DNA of 64,000 nt from Streptomyces sp. NRRL B-1347 (GCF_000720325.1 NZ_JOJM01000014.1:74005-138004), one strand, 5' to 3'. Shown: positions 54,204-62,985, counted from the stretch's first letter. Program-made: numbers and translations. Notes: generated by a model not told the origin, from the sequence alone.

Positions 54204-57200
54204 GTGAGGCGAAGCAAGACGAGCCCCGCACCCCCGGAACGGGACACGCGGGGCAACTTCACCCCGCCCCCGCGAGCGGCGACGCCGTCGCCGTCCGCGG
54301 ACGTACCCGGCGGCGAGCCACAGGCCGCCTCCGGCGGGCGCCTTTCGCCCCGGAACTGGCGCGTGCCGACCCGCCTCAACGCGATCCTCCTCATACCCGT
54401 GCTCGTCGGTCTCGTCATGGGCGGCTTCCAGGTCAAGGGCGCCATCGACACCTGGGACGAAGCCCGCGACGCCGAGGCCACGGCCCGTCTGGTGCGCGCT
54501 TCGCTGGACTACGGCAACCGCCTCATCGAGGAGCGCGACATCTCCGCCGCGCCCCTGCTGAACGGCAAGAAGAACGACCCGGGCGTGGCCAAGGCCCGCA
54601 AGGCCACCGACCGGGCCGCCGCCGTCTTCGCCGACGCGGTCGAGGACATGCCGCAGAAGGAGGGTCTGGAGCGCCGGCTCGCGACCTTCAAGAAGGTCGA
54701 GCCCAAGCTGGCCGGCCTGCGCCAGGCCGCGTACACCAGCAAGCTGCCCGGTGTGGACACCGAGTCGGGCTACGTCGCCATCCAGCACCCGCTGATGGAG
54801 TTCGCCAACGAACTCGGCCTCGGCACCGGCAACATCACCTCCTACGGCCGCACCGTCTACGCGGTGTCCCTGGCCAAGGCGGCGCTCTCGCTGCAGCGCT
54901 CCATCGGCACCCACCTCCTGGTGAAGCCGGGCCCGACGCAGAGCGACTTCACCAAGCAGAAGGTCTCCTTCTCCTCGTACGCCTACCTCGAGCGCATCGC
55001 CATCGAGGAGTACACCGGCGGCGGCACGCCCTCGGACGTCAGGAAGCTGGAGGACGCCCAGAAGCGGCTGGCCGCCGACGCCGCGAAGCAGGCCGAGCAG
55101 GACGCCGCCGCGGCGCGCGCCGCGGGCAAGAAGTTCGTCCCGCCGCCCCGGGGCGAGAAGATGCTCGAACTCATCCTGGGCATGCCGAACACCCAGCCGA
55201 GCTCCCGGGTCGCGCTCGCGGCCAAGGGCATCGACAGCAAGGTGCTGTGGAAGGCCACCACCGCCAAGTTCGACGTGTACCGCACCATCGAGGCGGACCT
55301 CGCCGACAAGGCCGTGAACGAGGCCTCCGGCATCGCCGACGACGCCAAGACCGACGCCTTCATCACCGGTGCGATCGTCGTGGTCGCCCTGCTCGCCGCC
55401 TTCATCCTGGCCGGCCTCATGGCCCGGCAGATGAGCCGCTCGATGCGCAGCCTGCGCACCGCCGCCTTCGGCATCGCCGAGCAGCGCCTGCCGATGCTCG
55501 TCGACCAGCTCTCGCGCACCGACCCGGGCCGGGTCGACACCCGCGTGCAGCCCATCCCGATCACGTCCACCGACGAGATCGGCGAGGTCGCCCGCGCCTT
55601 CGACCAGGTGCACCGCGAGGCCGTCCGGCTCGCCGCCGAGCAGGCCCTGCTCCGCGGCAACATCAACGCGATCTTCACCAACCTCTCGCGCCGCAACCAG
55701 TCGCTGATCGAGGGCCAGCTGACCCTCATCACCGACCTGGAGAACAACGAGGCCGACCCGGACCAGCTGGAGAGCCTCTTCCGCCTGGACCACCTGGCGA
55801 CCCGCATGCGCCGCAACGGCGAGAACCTCCTGGTCCTCTCCGGCGAGGAGCCGGGCCGCCGCTGGGACCAGCCGGTGCCGCTCGTGGACGTGCTGCGCGC
55901 CGCCTCGTCCGAGGTGGAGCAGTACGAGCGCATCGAGCTCTCGGGCGTCCCGGAGGCCGAGATCCACGGCCTGGCCGTGACCGACCTCGTGCACCTGCTC
56001 GCCGAGCTCCTGGAGAACGCCACGACGTTCTCCTCGCCGCAGACCAAGGTCCGGGTCACCGCGACGCGTCTCCCCGACGGCCGCGTGATGATCGAGATCC
56101 ACGACAAGGGCATCGGCCTGACCGCCGAGGACTTCGCGGACATCAACCACCGGCTTGCCAACCCGCCGACCGTGGACGCCGCGATCTCGCAGCGCATGGG
56201 CCTGTTCGTGGTCGGCCGCCTCTCCGACCGGCACGGCATCCGCGTCCAGCTGCGCCCCTCGGGCGAGCAGGCGGGCACCACCTCGCTTGTGATGCTCCCG
56301 GAGATCATCACGCACGGTGGCGGCGGTGAACTCCACCCGCAGGACAACGAGTTCACGGTCTCCTCGATCATCCCCGAGCAGCAGGCGCAGGCGGCCGAGC
56401 CGCTGCGCACGGCGGCCGAGCTGGGCTTCGACGACACCGCCTACCACGGCGAGAACCCCGAGGCGCAGGGCGGCCAACTCGACCCCGTGGGCCGCTCCTT
56501 GGTCCGCGAGGAGCGCCGCGCGGCCCTGGAGGCGCAGGCCCAGTCCGGCCGTCCGCTGTTCCGCGACGAGGCGCAGGGGGGCCAGGAGACGTACGAGCAG
56601 CCCCAGGCGTACCAGGAGCAGGGCGCGTACGAGACTCCGGCGACCGGTTACGAGGAGCAGTACGCCCCCCAGCAGCCGTACGACGGCACGCAGGCGCCCG
56701 GGTACGACCAGGGCCAGGGCGGCTACGACACCGGCTACGACGGGCAACCGACGTACGACCCGGCGCAGTCGGGCCAGCCGGCGTACGACGAGTCGTACTA
56801 CACGACGCAGGACGGCTACCCGGACGGCGCGTATGCGGAGTCCGGACAGGGTGACCACGAGGCCGCCGCGGGCGTCGCCCAGGACGGCTTCGTCGCCTAC
56901 CCGGAGCGTTCCCACCAGGACGACTGGCCGCTGCGTGACGGTTACCAGGAGCCCTACCAGGGCGAGTACGCTCCCGAAGCGGAAGCCGCCCCGGCGACTG
57001 ACGCGGGCGAGCGGGAGCGCGTAGGCTTCGACCGTCCGGGACCTGCCCAGACGACCCCCCCGGCCGGTCACGAGCTGACCGACGCGGGCCTGCCGCGCCG
57101 GGGCAGCGCCGCGGCGAACGGCACCGGGAGCGCCCCCGCCGCGCAGAGCGAAGAGGGCCGCGACGGCGAGAGCCCGAACGGCGAGCCGAACAGCTGGCGC

Positions 57201-57482
57201 TCGTCCAACGATGAGCGCTGGCACCGCGCCGAGCAGCTGCGGGAGCCCAAGGCGGGCGGGGTCACCTCGTCCGGTCTTCCGCGGCGGGTGCCCAAGGCCA
57301 ACCTGGTCGAGGGCACGGCGGAGCAGACCCCGCAGGGCGGCCCCCAGGTCTCCCGCGACCCCGAGGAGGTCCGGGGCAGGCTGAGCAACCTGCGCCGCGG
57401 CGTCCAGCGGGGCCGCAGCGAGGGCAGTGACACGAATGGCCAGGGCTTCAGCCCTGATAGCACCTACAACCAGGAGCGTTAG
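54204..57482 (+). CDS. cvnA2: Conservon 2 sensor: membrane histidine-kinase-like protein CvnA
   Basis: 1092 residues from the GTG at 54204 (VRRSKTSPAPPERDTRGN); GAGAGG lies 11 bp upstream. First membrane helix at about 58-78, sensor domain to about 380, second helix near 382-403, then HAMP and an ATPase domain with ELLENATTFSSP near 605 and IHDKGIGLT. The tail from about 702 is 390 residues, rich in Gln, Tyr, Glu and Gly (YEQPQAYQEQGAYETP), and ends GRLSNLRRGVQRGRSEGSD, like CvnA1. The sensor part is clearly diverged from CvnA1 whereas the HAMP-ATPase core is very similar. Confidence 0.93.
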   Translation: MRRSKTSPAPPERDTRGNFTPPPRAATPSPSADVPGGEPQAASGGRLSPRNWRVPTRLNAILLIPVLVGLVMGGFQVKGAIDTWDEARDAEATARLVRASLDYGNRLIEERDISAAPLLNGKKNDPGVAKARKATDRAAAVFADAVEDMPQKEGLERRLATFKKVEPKLAGLRQAAYTSKLPGVDTESGYVAIQHPLMEFANELGLGTGNITSYGRTVYAVSLAKAALSLQRSIGTHLLVKPGPTQSDFTKQKVSFSSYAYLERIAIEEYTGGGTPSDVRKLEDAQKRLAADAAKQAEQDAAAARAAGKKFVPPPRGEKMLELILGMPNTQPSSRVALAAKGIDSKVLWKATTAKFDVYRTIEADLADKAVNEASGIADDAKTDAFITGAIVVVALLAAFILAGLMARQMSRSMRSLRTAAFGIAEQRLPMLVDQLSRTDPGRVDTRVQPIPITSTDEIGEVARAFDQVHREAVRLAAEQALLRGNINAIFTNLSRRNQSLIEGQLTLITDLENNEADPDQLESLFRLDHLATRMRRNGENLLVLSGEEPGRRWDQPVPLVDVLRAASSEVEQYERIELSGVPEAEIHGLAVTDLVHLLAELLENATTFSSPQTKVRVTATRLPDGRVMIEIHDKGIGLTAEDFADINHRLANPPTVDAAISQRMGLFVVGRLSDRHGIRVQLRPSGEQAGTTSLVMLPEIITHGGGGELHPQDNEFTVSSIIPEQQAQAAEPLRTAAELGFDDTAYHGENPEAQGGQLDPVGRSLVREERRAALEAQAQSGRPLFRDEAQGGQETYEQPQAYQEQGAYETPATGYEEQYAPQQPYDGTQAPGYDQGQGGYDTGYDGQPTYDPAQSGQPAYDESYYTTQDGYPDGAYAESGQGDHEAAAGVAQDGFVAYPERSHQDDWPLRDGYQEPYQGEYAPEAEAAPATDAGERERVGFDRPGPAQTTPPAGHELTDAGLPRRGSAAANGTGSAPAAQSEEGRDGESPNGEPNSWRSSNDERWHRAEQLREPKAGGVTSSGLPRRVPKANLVEGTAEQTPQGGPQVSRDPEEVRGRLSNLRRGVQRGRSEGSDTNGQGFSPDSTYNQER

Positions 57483-57483
57483 T

Positions 57484-57906
57484 GTGAGCCCGATGAGCCA
57501 GGCGGCGCAGAACCTGAACTGGTTGATCACCAACTTCGTGGAGAACACCCCCGGGGTGTCCCACACCGTGGTGGTCTCCGCCGACGGACTCCTTCTGGCG
57601 ATGTCCGAAGGTTTCCCGCGCGACCGAGCCGATCAGCTCGCCGCGGTCGCGTCGGGTCTCACCTCCCTCACGGCCGGGGCCTCCCGGATCTTCGAGGGTG
57701 GCTCGGTGACCCAGACCGTTGTGGAGATGGAGCGAGGATTTCTCTTCATCATGTCCATCTCCGACGGTTCCTCCCTTGCCGTACTCGCCCACCCAGAGGC
57801 GGACATCGGTCTCATTGGGTACGAGATGGCACTTCTCGTCGACCGCGCCGGGACCGTCCTCACTCCGGACCTGCGCGCGGAGCTTCAGGGGAGCCTGCTC
57901 AACTAA
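57484..57906 (+). CDS. cvnB2: Conservon 2 roadblock/LC7 protein CvnB
   Basis: 140 residues; the GTG at 57484 starts one base after the cvnA2 stop, with AGGAG about 8 bp upstream; the ATG at 57493 is an alternative. Roadblock/LC7 fold nearly identical to CvnB1 (changes A to S, L to I, C to A, V to I, H to N). Partner of CvnD2, and possibly of CvnD1. Confidence 0.94.
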   Translation: MSPMSQAAQNLNWLITNFVENTPGVSHTVVVSADGLLLAMSEGFPRDRADQLAAVASGLTSLTAGASRIFEGGSVTQTVVEMERGFLFIMSISDGSSLAVLAHPEADIGLIGYEMALLVDRAGTVLTPDLRAELQGSLLN

Positions 57907-58001
57907 CAGACAGACGGTGCGTATTCGCGTCCCGGGGCCGTAAGGTTTCGGGACGCGGCTCCACAGCGATGGCGCCGGGCACAGTTTCGGAGGAGGAGTA
58001 C

Positions 58002-58667
58002 GTGGCTGCAACACCCCCAGACGGTTCGTCTTCGGCCAACTGGCCTTCGGGCCGTGGCCAGGGCCAGGGTGACGGTTCGCAGAACCGGTACAACTTCCCC
58101 TCCGCGCCCAGCCACCGCCGCAAGGCGTCGTACCGACAGCCCGGTCCGCAGGCGCCCGCGCCCGGCCCGTACGACCAGCCCGCTCCGGGCGCGTACGAGC
58201 AGCCGGCGCCGGGTCCTTACGACCACCGGCCCGCTCCGGGCGCGTACGACCAGCAGCGGCCGTACGCGCCCCGCATCCAGCCCGCGCAGTCGCAGCGCCG
58301 CTCCCCGGAGCCGGCGCCCGTCGCCGCCAATCCGCTGGTGCGTCCGTACGCCATGACCGGCGGCCGCACCAGGCCGCGGTACCAGCTCGCCATCGAGGCG
58401 CTGGTGCACACCACCGCACAACCGCATCAGTTGCAGGGCCAGTTGCCCGAGCATCAGCGCATCTGCAACCTGTGCCGTGAGATCAAGTCGGTCGCCGAGA
58501 TCTCGGCACTGCTCTCCATTCCCCTTGGCGTAGCCCGGATCCTCGTCGCCGACCTGGCGGAGGCCGGTCTGGTCGCCATCCATCAGCCCGGCGGGGACGA
58601 GTCCGCCGGCGGTCAGCCAGACGTGACACTGCTCGAAAGGGTGCTCAGTGGACTTCGCAAGCTCTAG
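58002..58667 (+). CDS. cvnC2: Conservon 2 DUF742 protein CvnC with Pro/Tyr repeat extension
   Basis: 221 residues from the GTG at 58002, preceded by GGAGGAGGAG. The N-terminal 110 residues are an extension absent from CvnC1, with APGPYDQPAPGAYEQPAPG-type repeats. The DUF742 domain (NPLVRPYAMTGGRTRPRYQLAIEALVHTT ... CNLCREIKSVAEISALLSIPLGVARILVADLAEAGLVAIHQPGG) closely matches CvnC1. Overlaps cvnD2 by 20 bp. Confidence 0.93.
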   Translation: MAATPPDGSSSANWPSGRGQGQGDGSQNRYNFPSAPSHRRKASYRQPGPQAPAPGPYDQPAPGAYEQPAPGPYDHRPAPGAYDQQRPYAPRIQPAQSQRRSPEPAPVAANPLVRPYAMTGGRTRPRYQLAIEALVHTTAQPHQLQGQLPEHQRICNLCREIKSVAEISALLSIPLGVARILVADLAEAGLVAIHQPGGDESAGGQPDVTLLERVLSGLRKL

Positions 58668-59232
58668 CGGCGGAGCAACAGCCCGCTCCACCACCAGCGC
58701 GAAAATCGTGGTGGCGGGCGGCTTCGGCGTGGGCAAGACCACGTTCGTCGGCGCGGTCTCGGAGATCAACCCGCTGCGCACCGAAGCCGTGATGACCTCC
58801 GCTTCGGCGGGCATCGACGACCTGACGCACACCGGTGACAAGACGACCACGACGGTCGCCATGGACTTCGGCCGCATCACGCTCGACCAGGACCTGATCC
58901 TGTACCTGTTCGGGACGCCCGGTCAGGACCGGTTCTGGTTCATGTGGGACGACCTGGTGCGCGGCGCCATCGGAGCGGTCGTCCTGGTCGACACGAGGCG
59001 GCTCGCCGACTGCTTCCCCGCCGTCGACTACTTCGAGAACTCGGGCCTGCCGTTCGTCATCGCCCTGAACGGCTTCGACGGGCACCAGCCGTACACCCCG
59101 GACGAGGTCCGCGAGGCCCTGCAGATCGGCCCGGACACGCCCATCATCACGACGGACGCCCGGCACCGCGCCGACGCCAAGTCCGCGCTGATCACCCTGG
59201 TCGAGCACGCCCTGATGGCCCGCCTGCGGTAG
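58648..59232 (+). CDS. cvnD2: Conservon 2 small GTPase CvnD
   Basis: 194 residues from the GTG at 58648 inside cvnC2. P loop GGFGVGKTTFVG, G3 LFGTPGQDRF and ALNGFDG as in CvnD1. From RSTTSAK onward only about eight residues differ between the two GTPases. The short N-terminus (MDFASSSGGATA) is the main difference. A strong terminator follows. Confidence 0.95.
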   Translation: MDFASSSGGATARSTTSAKIVVAGGFGVGKTTFVGAVSEINPLRTEAVMTSASAGIDDLTHTGDKTTTTVAMDFGRITLDQDLILYLFGTPGQDRFWFMWDDLVRGAIGAVVLVDTRRLADCFPAVDYFENSGLPFVIALNGFDGHQPYTPDEVREALQIGPDTPIITTDARHRADAKSALITLVEHALMARLR

Positions 59233-59245
59233 GCCACCCCCAGAC

Positions 59246-59287
59246 GCCCGTGGGCCCCGTACTCGAGCGAGTACGGGGCCCACGGGC
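59246..59287. terminator. Strong bidirectional terminator between conservon 2 and accE
   Basis: About 19-bp perfect stem GCCCGTGGGCCCCGTACTC/GAGTACGGGGCCCACGGGC, followed by TTT on the plus strand, between convergent genes. Confidence 0.93.
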
Positions 59288-59313
59288 TTTGGTGCGGAAG
59301 CGAGCGGCGGGGC

Positions 59314-59511
59314 TCAGCCCTGCCAGCTGTGCGGGGCGCGGAAGCCGGGCGTGCGCTCCAGACGGCGCCACCCGGCCTTGTCGCGGCCGTGGTGCGCGGC
59401 GGGAACCGCGGCGGGCTGCGCCGCGGCCCGGGCCAGCAGGATCGCCGTCAGGGCGGCGACCTCTTCGGGCTCGGCGTGGCCCTTCTCGACGCGGATGTCG
59501 GGAGTAGTCAT
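59314..59511 (-). CDS. accE: Acyl-CoA carboxylase epsilon subunit AccE
   Basis: 65 residues from the ATG at 59511 (MTTPDIRVEKGHAEPEEVAALTAILLAR), with AAGGAG 10 bp upstream. It ends GWRRLERTPGFRAPHSWQG, typical of actinobacterial epsilon subunits, which stabilise the biotin carboxylase-carboxyltransferase complex. It lies 44 bp downstream of accB in the same operon. It is too short for ordinary ORF cut-offs. Confidence 0.93.
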   Translation of the reverse strand: MTTPDIRVEKGHAEPEEVAALTAILLARAAAQPAAVPAAHHGRDKAGWRRLERTPGFRAPHSWQG

Positions 59512-59555
59512 GTGCGGCGTTCTCCTTGTGGGAAAGCGAAGGGGGCGGCGCGTCG

Positions 59556-61148
59556 CTACTGCGGCGGGTTGCCGTGCTTGCGCGACGGCAGGTCGGCGTG
59601 CTTGTTGCGCAGCATCGAAAGCGAGTTGATCAGCACGGACCGGGTCTCGGCCGGGTCGATCACGTCGTCGACGAGCCCGCGCTCGGCGGCGTAGTACGGG
59701 TGCATCAGCTCGGCCTTGTACTCCTTGACCATGCGGGCGCGCATGGCCTCGGGGTCCTCGGCGGCGGCGATCTGGCGGCGGAAGATGACGTTGGCCGCGC
59801 CCTCGGCGCCCATGACCGCGATCTCGTTGGTCGGCCAGGCGTAGGTGAGGTCGGCGCCGATGGACTGGCTGTCCATCACGATGTACGCGCCGCCGTACGC
59901 CTTGCGCAGGATGAGGGAGATGCGGGGCACGGTCGCGTTGCAGTACGCGTACAGGAGCTTCGCGCCGTGGCGGATGATGCCGCCGTGCTCCTGGTCGACG
60001 CCGGGCAGGAAGCCGGGCACGTCGAGCAGGGTGACGATCGGGATGTTGAAGGCGTCGCACATCTGGACGAAGCGCGCGGCCTTTTCGGAGGCCTCGATGT
60101 CGAGGACGCCCGCGAGGGTCTGCGGCTGGTTGGCGACGATGCCGACGACCTGGCCGTCGAGGCGGGCCAGGGCGCAGATGATGTTGCGCGCCCAGCGCTC
60201 GTGGACCTCCAGGTAGTCGCCGTCGTCGACGAGCTCCTCGATGACCTTCGCCATGTCGTACGGCCGGTTCCCGTCGGCCGGGACGAGGTCGAGCAGGACG
60301 TCGGAGCGGCGGTCCGCCGGGTCGTCGCAGGCGGTGACGGGCGGGTTCTCGCGGTTGTTCTGCGGGAGCATCGCGATGAGGTAGCGCACCTCGGCGAGGC
60401 AGGTCTCCTCGTCGTCGTACGCGAAGTGGCACACGCCCGAGGTCTCGGCGTGCACGTCGGCGCCGCCCAGGCCGTTCTGGGAGATCTCCTCGCCGGTCAC
60501 CGCGCGGACCACGTCGGGCCCGGTGATGAACATCTGCGAGGTGTCGCGGACCATGAAGACGAAGTCGGTGAGGGCGGGGCTGTAGGCCGCGCCGCCCGCG
60601 CACGGGCCGAGCATCACGCTGATCTGCGGGATGACGCCGGAGGCCTTGGTGTTGCGCTGGAAGATGCCGCCGTAGCCCGCGAGGGCGGAGACGCCCTCCT
60701 GGATGCGGGCGCCCGCGCCGTCGTTCAGGGAGACCAGGGGCGCGCCCGCCGCGATGGCCATGTCCATGATCTTGTGGATCTTCGTGGCGTGCGCCTCGCC
60801 GAGGGCGCCTCCGAAGATCCGGAAGTCGTGGGCGTACACGAAGACCGTCCGGCCCTCGACCGTGCCCCAGCCGGTGATGACACCGTCCGTGTAAGGCTTC
60901 TTCGCCTCCAGGCCGAAGCCGGTCGCCCGGTGCCGGCGCAGCTGCTCGACCTCCTGGAACGAACCCTCGTCGAGGAGAAGCGCGATCCGCTCGCGTGCCG
61001 TCAGCTTGCCCTTGGCGTGCTGCGCCTCGGTCGCCTTCTCGCTCGGCCCCGCCAGGGCCTGCGCGCGGATCCCGGCCAATTCGGCCACTCGGCCCCGCGC
61101 GTCGGTGGGCTCACCCGCTGAAGATCCAGCTTCGTCCAAAACGGTCAT
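59556..61148 (-). CDS. accB: Acyl-CoA carboxylase carboxyltransferase subunit AccB
   Basis: 530 residues from the ATG at 61148 (MTVLDEAGSSAGEP). The two crotonase-like halves contain LSLNDGAGARIQEGV-type acyl-CoA binding (PLVSLNDGAGARIQEG), GPCAGGAAYSPALTDF, and LLDVPGFLPGVDQEHGGIIRHGAKLLYAY. This beta subunit acts with biotinylated AccA1/A2 and AccE to make malonyl- or methylmalonyl-CoA for fatty acids and polyketides. The length equals the S. coelicolor AccB as I remember it. An 11-bp inverted repeat lies just upstream. Confidence 0.95.
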   Translation of the reverse strand: MTVLDEAGSSAGEPTDARGRVAELAGIRAQALAGPSEKATEAQHAKGKLTARERIALLLDEGSFQEVEQLRRHRATGFGLEAKKPYTDGVITGWGTVEGRTVFVYAHDFRIFGGALGEAHATKIHKIMDMAIAAGAPLVSLNDGAGARIQEGVSALAGYGGIFQRNTKASGVIPQISVMLGPCAGGAAYSPALTDFVFMVRDTSQMFITGPDVVRAVTGEEISQNGLGGADVHAETSGVCHFAYDDEETCLAEVRYLIAMLPQNNRENPPVTACDDPADRRSDVLLDLVPADGNRPYDMAKVIEELVDDGDYLEVHERWARNIICALARLDGQVVGIVANQPQTLAGVLDIEASEKAARFVQMCDAFNIPIVTLLDVPGFLPGVDQEHGGIIRHGAKLLYAYCNATVPRISLILRKAYGGAYIVMDSQSIGADLTYAWPTNEIAVMGAEGAANVIFRRQIAAAEDPEAMRARMVKEYKAELMHPYYAAERGLVDDVIDPAETRSVLINSLSMLRNKHADLPSRKHGNPPQ

Positions 61149-61480
61149 GCTCTCGACCTTACGAAGTACCCGCGCGAAAACGGACCGTCGACTCTGAACA
61201 GCTTCGGGACCGTTTTCCTGGCACCCCCGGACAGAAGTTCTGTGCGGTGCAGCCGAAGTCACTGCTCAGGGGCCCATCCGGCTGTAGGGATTCCACAAGA
61301 CAGCCAATGAGACTCGGGTCACATTCACCCACCGGAACGAGCTGTTCCGAGCGGGCGCCGCACGGCTGGCGCAGGGCGGCGCGAGCGCCCGGCGCGGAGC
61401 GGAATTGGCAAGGGCCGACAATGCCCCACGGCCTTTCCAGCCACCCGGCGGCGGAGCCGGGCGGTCCCCCGCCGCCGACC
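61149..61480. promoter_or_regulatory. 332-bp region between accB and the DUF4097 gene
   Basis: Contains the accB promoter side with the inverted repeat at 61176-61217; the rest is G+C-rich without a supported gene. No clear terminator for the DUF4097 gene was found. Confidence 0.4.
61176..61217. promoter_or_regulatory. Inverted repeat upstream of accB
   Basis: Arms GAAAACGGACC (61176-61186) and GGACCGTTTTC (61207-61217), matching in 10 of 11 positions, with centres about 31 bp (three helical turns) apart, starting 28 bp before the accB start. It could be an operator for a regulator of fatty acid or acyl-CoA metabolism. Confidence 0.5.
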
Positions 61481-62320
61481 TCAGGCGCGGTGGATCACGA
61501 TGTCGCCCAGGCCCGTGCGCGCGCGCACCTTGACGGTCTCGCCGGAGTCCCCCGGACCTGCGGACGAGCCGAGCGACTGGCGCACGGAGCCGTACTTGGT
61601 CTGGACGTCGAGCCAGGCGGCGGTGCCCTCGCTGATGCCAATGTCGACCCGGCCGGTGCCGGTCTCCAGGACGGCGGTGCCGCGCGTCACCTCGCCGATC
61701 TCGATGGCGCCCGTCGCGGTCTTCACGGTGACGTCGCCGTGCGCGCGGGAGACGATGACGGACCCGTTGGCGGAGCGGACCCGCAGTTCGCCGGTGACCT
61801 CGCCGATCTCGGTGGACCCGTTGGAGTTCTTGATGACGGCCGCGCCGCCGATCGTGCCGAGCCGCACCTCGCCGGAGGCCGTGGTGACGTCGGCCTGGCC
61901 CTCCGTCCGGTCGACGTACACCCGGCCGTGGCCGGTGTCGAGGCGCACCGAGGTCGCCCGGACCACCCGGATCTCGCCCATGGACGTCTTGACCTCGCAC
62001 TCGCCGAGGCCGCCCTCGATGGTGCAGTCGGCCATGGAGGTGGTGACGTGCACGTGCGAGCCCTCGGGCAGCGCGACCTCCACGTCGACCGACGAGCCCC
62101 TGCCGAAGAGGGAGCGCTCCTTGGGGCCCTTCACCAGGAGGCGGCCCGCCGTGTACTCCACCCGGGTGCGCTCGGCGGCCCGGACGTCGGCGGCGCGCGC
62201 CTCGCTGGTCGGGAGCACGTCGACGACGGTCTCGGCGCGGTCGCCCGCGGTGATCCGCACCGTCCCGCTCTCGATGATCACTGAGGCGCTGATGGGCTTG
62301 GCGGTGTCGAAGGTTGGCAT
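61481..62320 (-). CDS. DUF4097-family beta-repeat protein
   Basis: 279 residues from the ATG at 62320 (MPTFDTAKPISASVIIESGTVRITAG); GAGGAC precedes it. It consists of repeated short beta-strands (VKTSMGEIRV, LDTGHGRVYVDRTEGQADVTTASGEVRLGTIGGAAVIKNSNGSTEIGEVTG), typical of DUF4097/DUF4098 right-handed beta-helices. There is no signal peptide, so it is probably cytoplasmic. Function unknown. The ribbon-helix-helix gene lies 137 bp upstream on the same strand and is probably its operon partner. Confidence 0.87.
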   Translation of the reverse strand: MPTFDTAKPISASVIIESGTVRITAGDRAETVVDVLPTSEARAADVRAAERTRVEYTAGRLLVKGPKERSLFGRGSSVDVEVALPEGSHVHVTTSMADCTIEGGLGECEVKTSMGEIRVVRATSVRLDTGHGRVYVDRTEGQADVTTASGEVRLGTIGGAAVIKNSNGSTEIGEVTGELRVRSANGSVIVSRAHGDVTVKTATGAIEIGEVTRGTAVLETGTGRVDIGISEGTAAWLDVQTKYGSVRQSLGSSAGPGDSGETVKVRARTGLGDIVIHRA

Positions 62321-62381
62321 GGCTGTCCTCGTCGTTCGTAGTCCCGGTCCTGGTCCTGGTGGAGTCCGCTGCCGCACGGGA

Positions 62382-62398
62382 GCGCCCCGAAGGGGCGC
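62382..62398. repeat. Dispersed hairpin element, copy 3 (GCGCCCCGAAGGGGCGC)
   Basis: Exact 17-mer also present at 3043 and 33290, here in the gap between the ribbon-helix-helix gene and the DUF4097 gene. It may attenuate transcription within the pair. Confidence 0.65.
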
Positions 62399-62457
62399 CC
62401 GGCCACGAGGGGCCCGCAGGTGCTCGACGGCCCGTCGTGGCGATTCCGGCGAAGCGC

Positions 62458-62985
62458 TCAGCGGGCCCAGCCCGTGAAGCTGTTGCCCACGCCTTCGCCG
62501 CGCCCGGCGGGCTGCGGGCTCTCGCTGGGCCTGAGGGCCTCGGCGACGGTGCGGACCAGCCAGGCGTTGACCGACAGGCTCTCGGCGGCGGCTGCCTCCT
62601 CGGCCTGGGACTTGAGGTGCATGGGCAGCCGGAGGTTGATGCGGGCGGTGCCGCCCTCCTCGGCCTCGGGAACGGGCGCGGGGGCGGGCGCGACGCGTGC
62701 CACGGGTGCCTCCATGACCGGCGCCTCGAAGGCGTCGGCGAGGGGCGGCGGCGTGACCACGAAGTCCGGGTCGCCGCCACGCAGGCGCACGTCGACCGAG
62801 CCGGGGGCGAGGTCTCGGGTAACCTCGTCCATGGCCGCGGACAGCACGTTCAACAACGTGAGCCGGGTGGCCGACTCGAGCGGGGCGATCAGACGCTCGG
62901 CCACCGCGCGAGCCTCCTCACCACCGGCCTCGGCGGCGACCGCGAGCTCCTGACGGAGTTGGTCGACATACGGCGTGAGATTCAT
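62458..62985 (-). CDS. Ribbon-helix-helix (HicB/Arc-like) DNA-binding protein
   Basis: 175 residues from the ATG at 62985 (MNLTPYVDQLRQEL); an in-frame ATG at 63015 would add ten residues. The N-terminal 60 residues are helical. A Pro/Ala linker precedes a clear ribbon-helix-helix domain (TARINLRLPMHLKSQAEEAAAAESLSVNAWLVRTVAEAL). There is no HicA toxin gene, so it is probably a repressor rather than an antitoxin. Repeats of ATGGCRCCA overlap and precede its start (62984-63019, 63159-63179) and are likely its operators. DUF4097 gene downstream. Confidence 0.85.
   Translation of the reverse strand: MNLTPYVDQLRQELAVAAEAGGEEARAVAERLIAPLESATRLTLLNVLSAAMDEVTRDLAPGSVDVRLRGGDPDFVVTPPPLADAFEAPVMEAPVARVAPAPAPVPEAEEGGTARINLRLPMHLKSQAEEAAAAESLSVNAWLVRTVAEALRPSESPQPAGRGEGVGNSFTGWAR

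Noticed and set aside
62458..62985. HicB antitoxin of a toxin-antitoxin pair
   Set aside because: The ribbon-helix-helix domain fits, but no HicA-like small toxin gene is present on either side.
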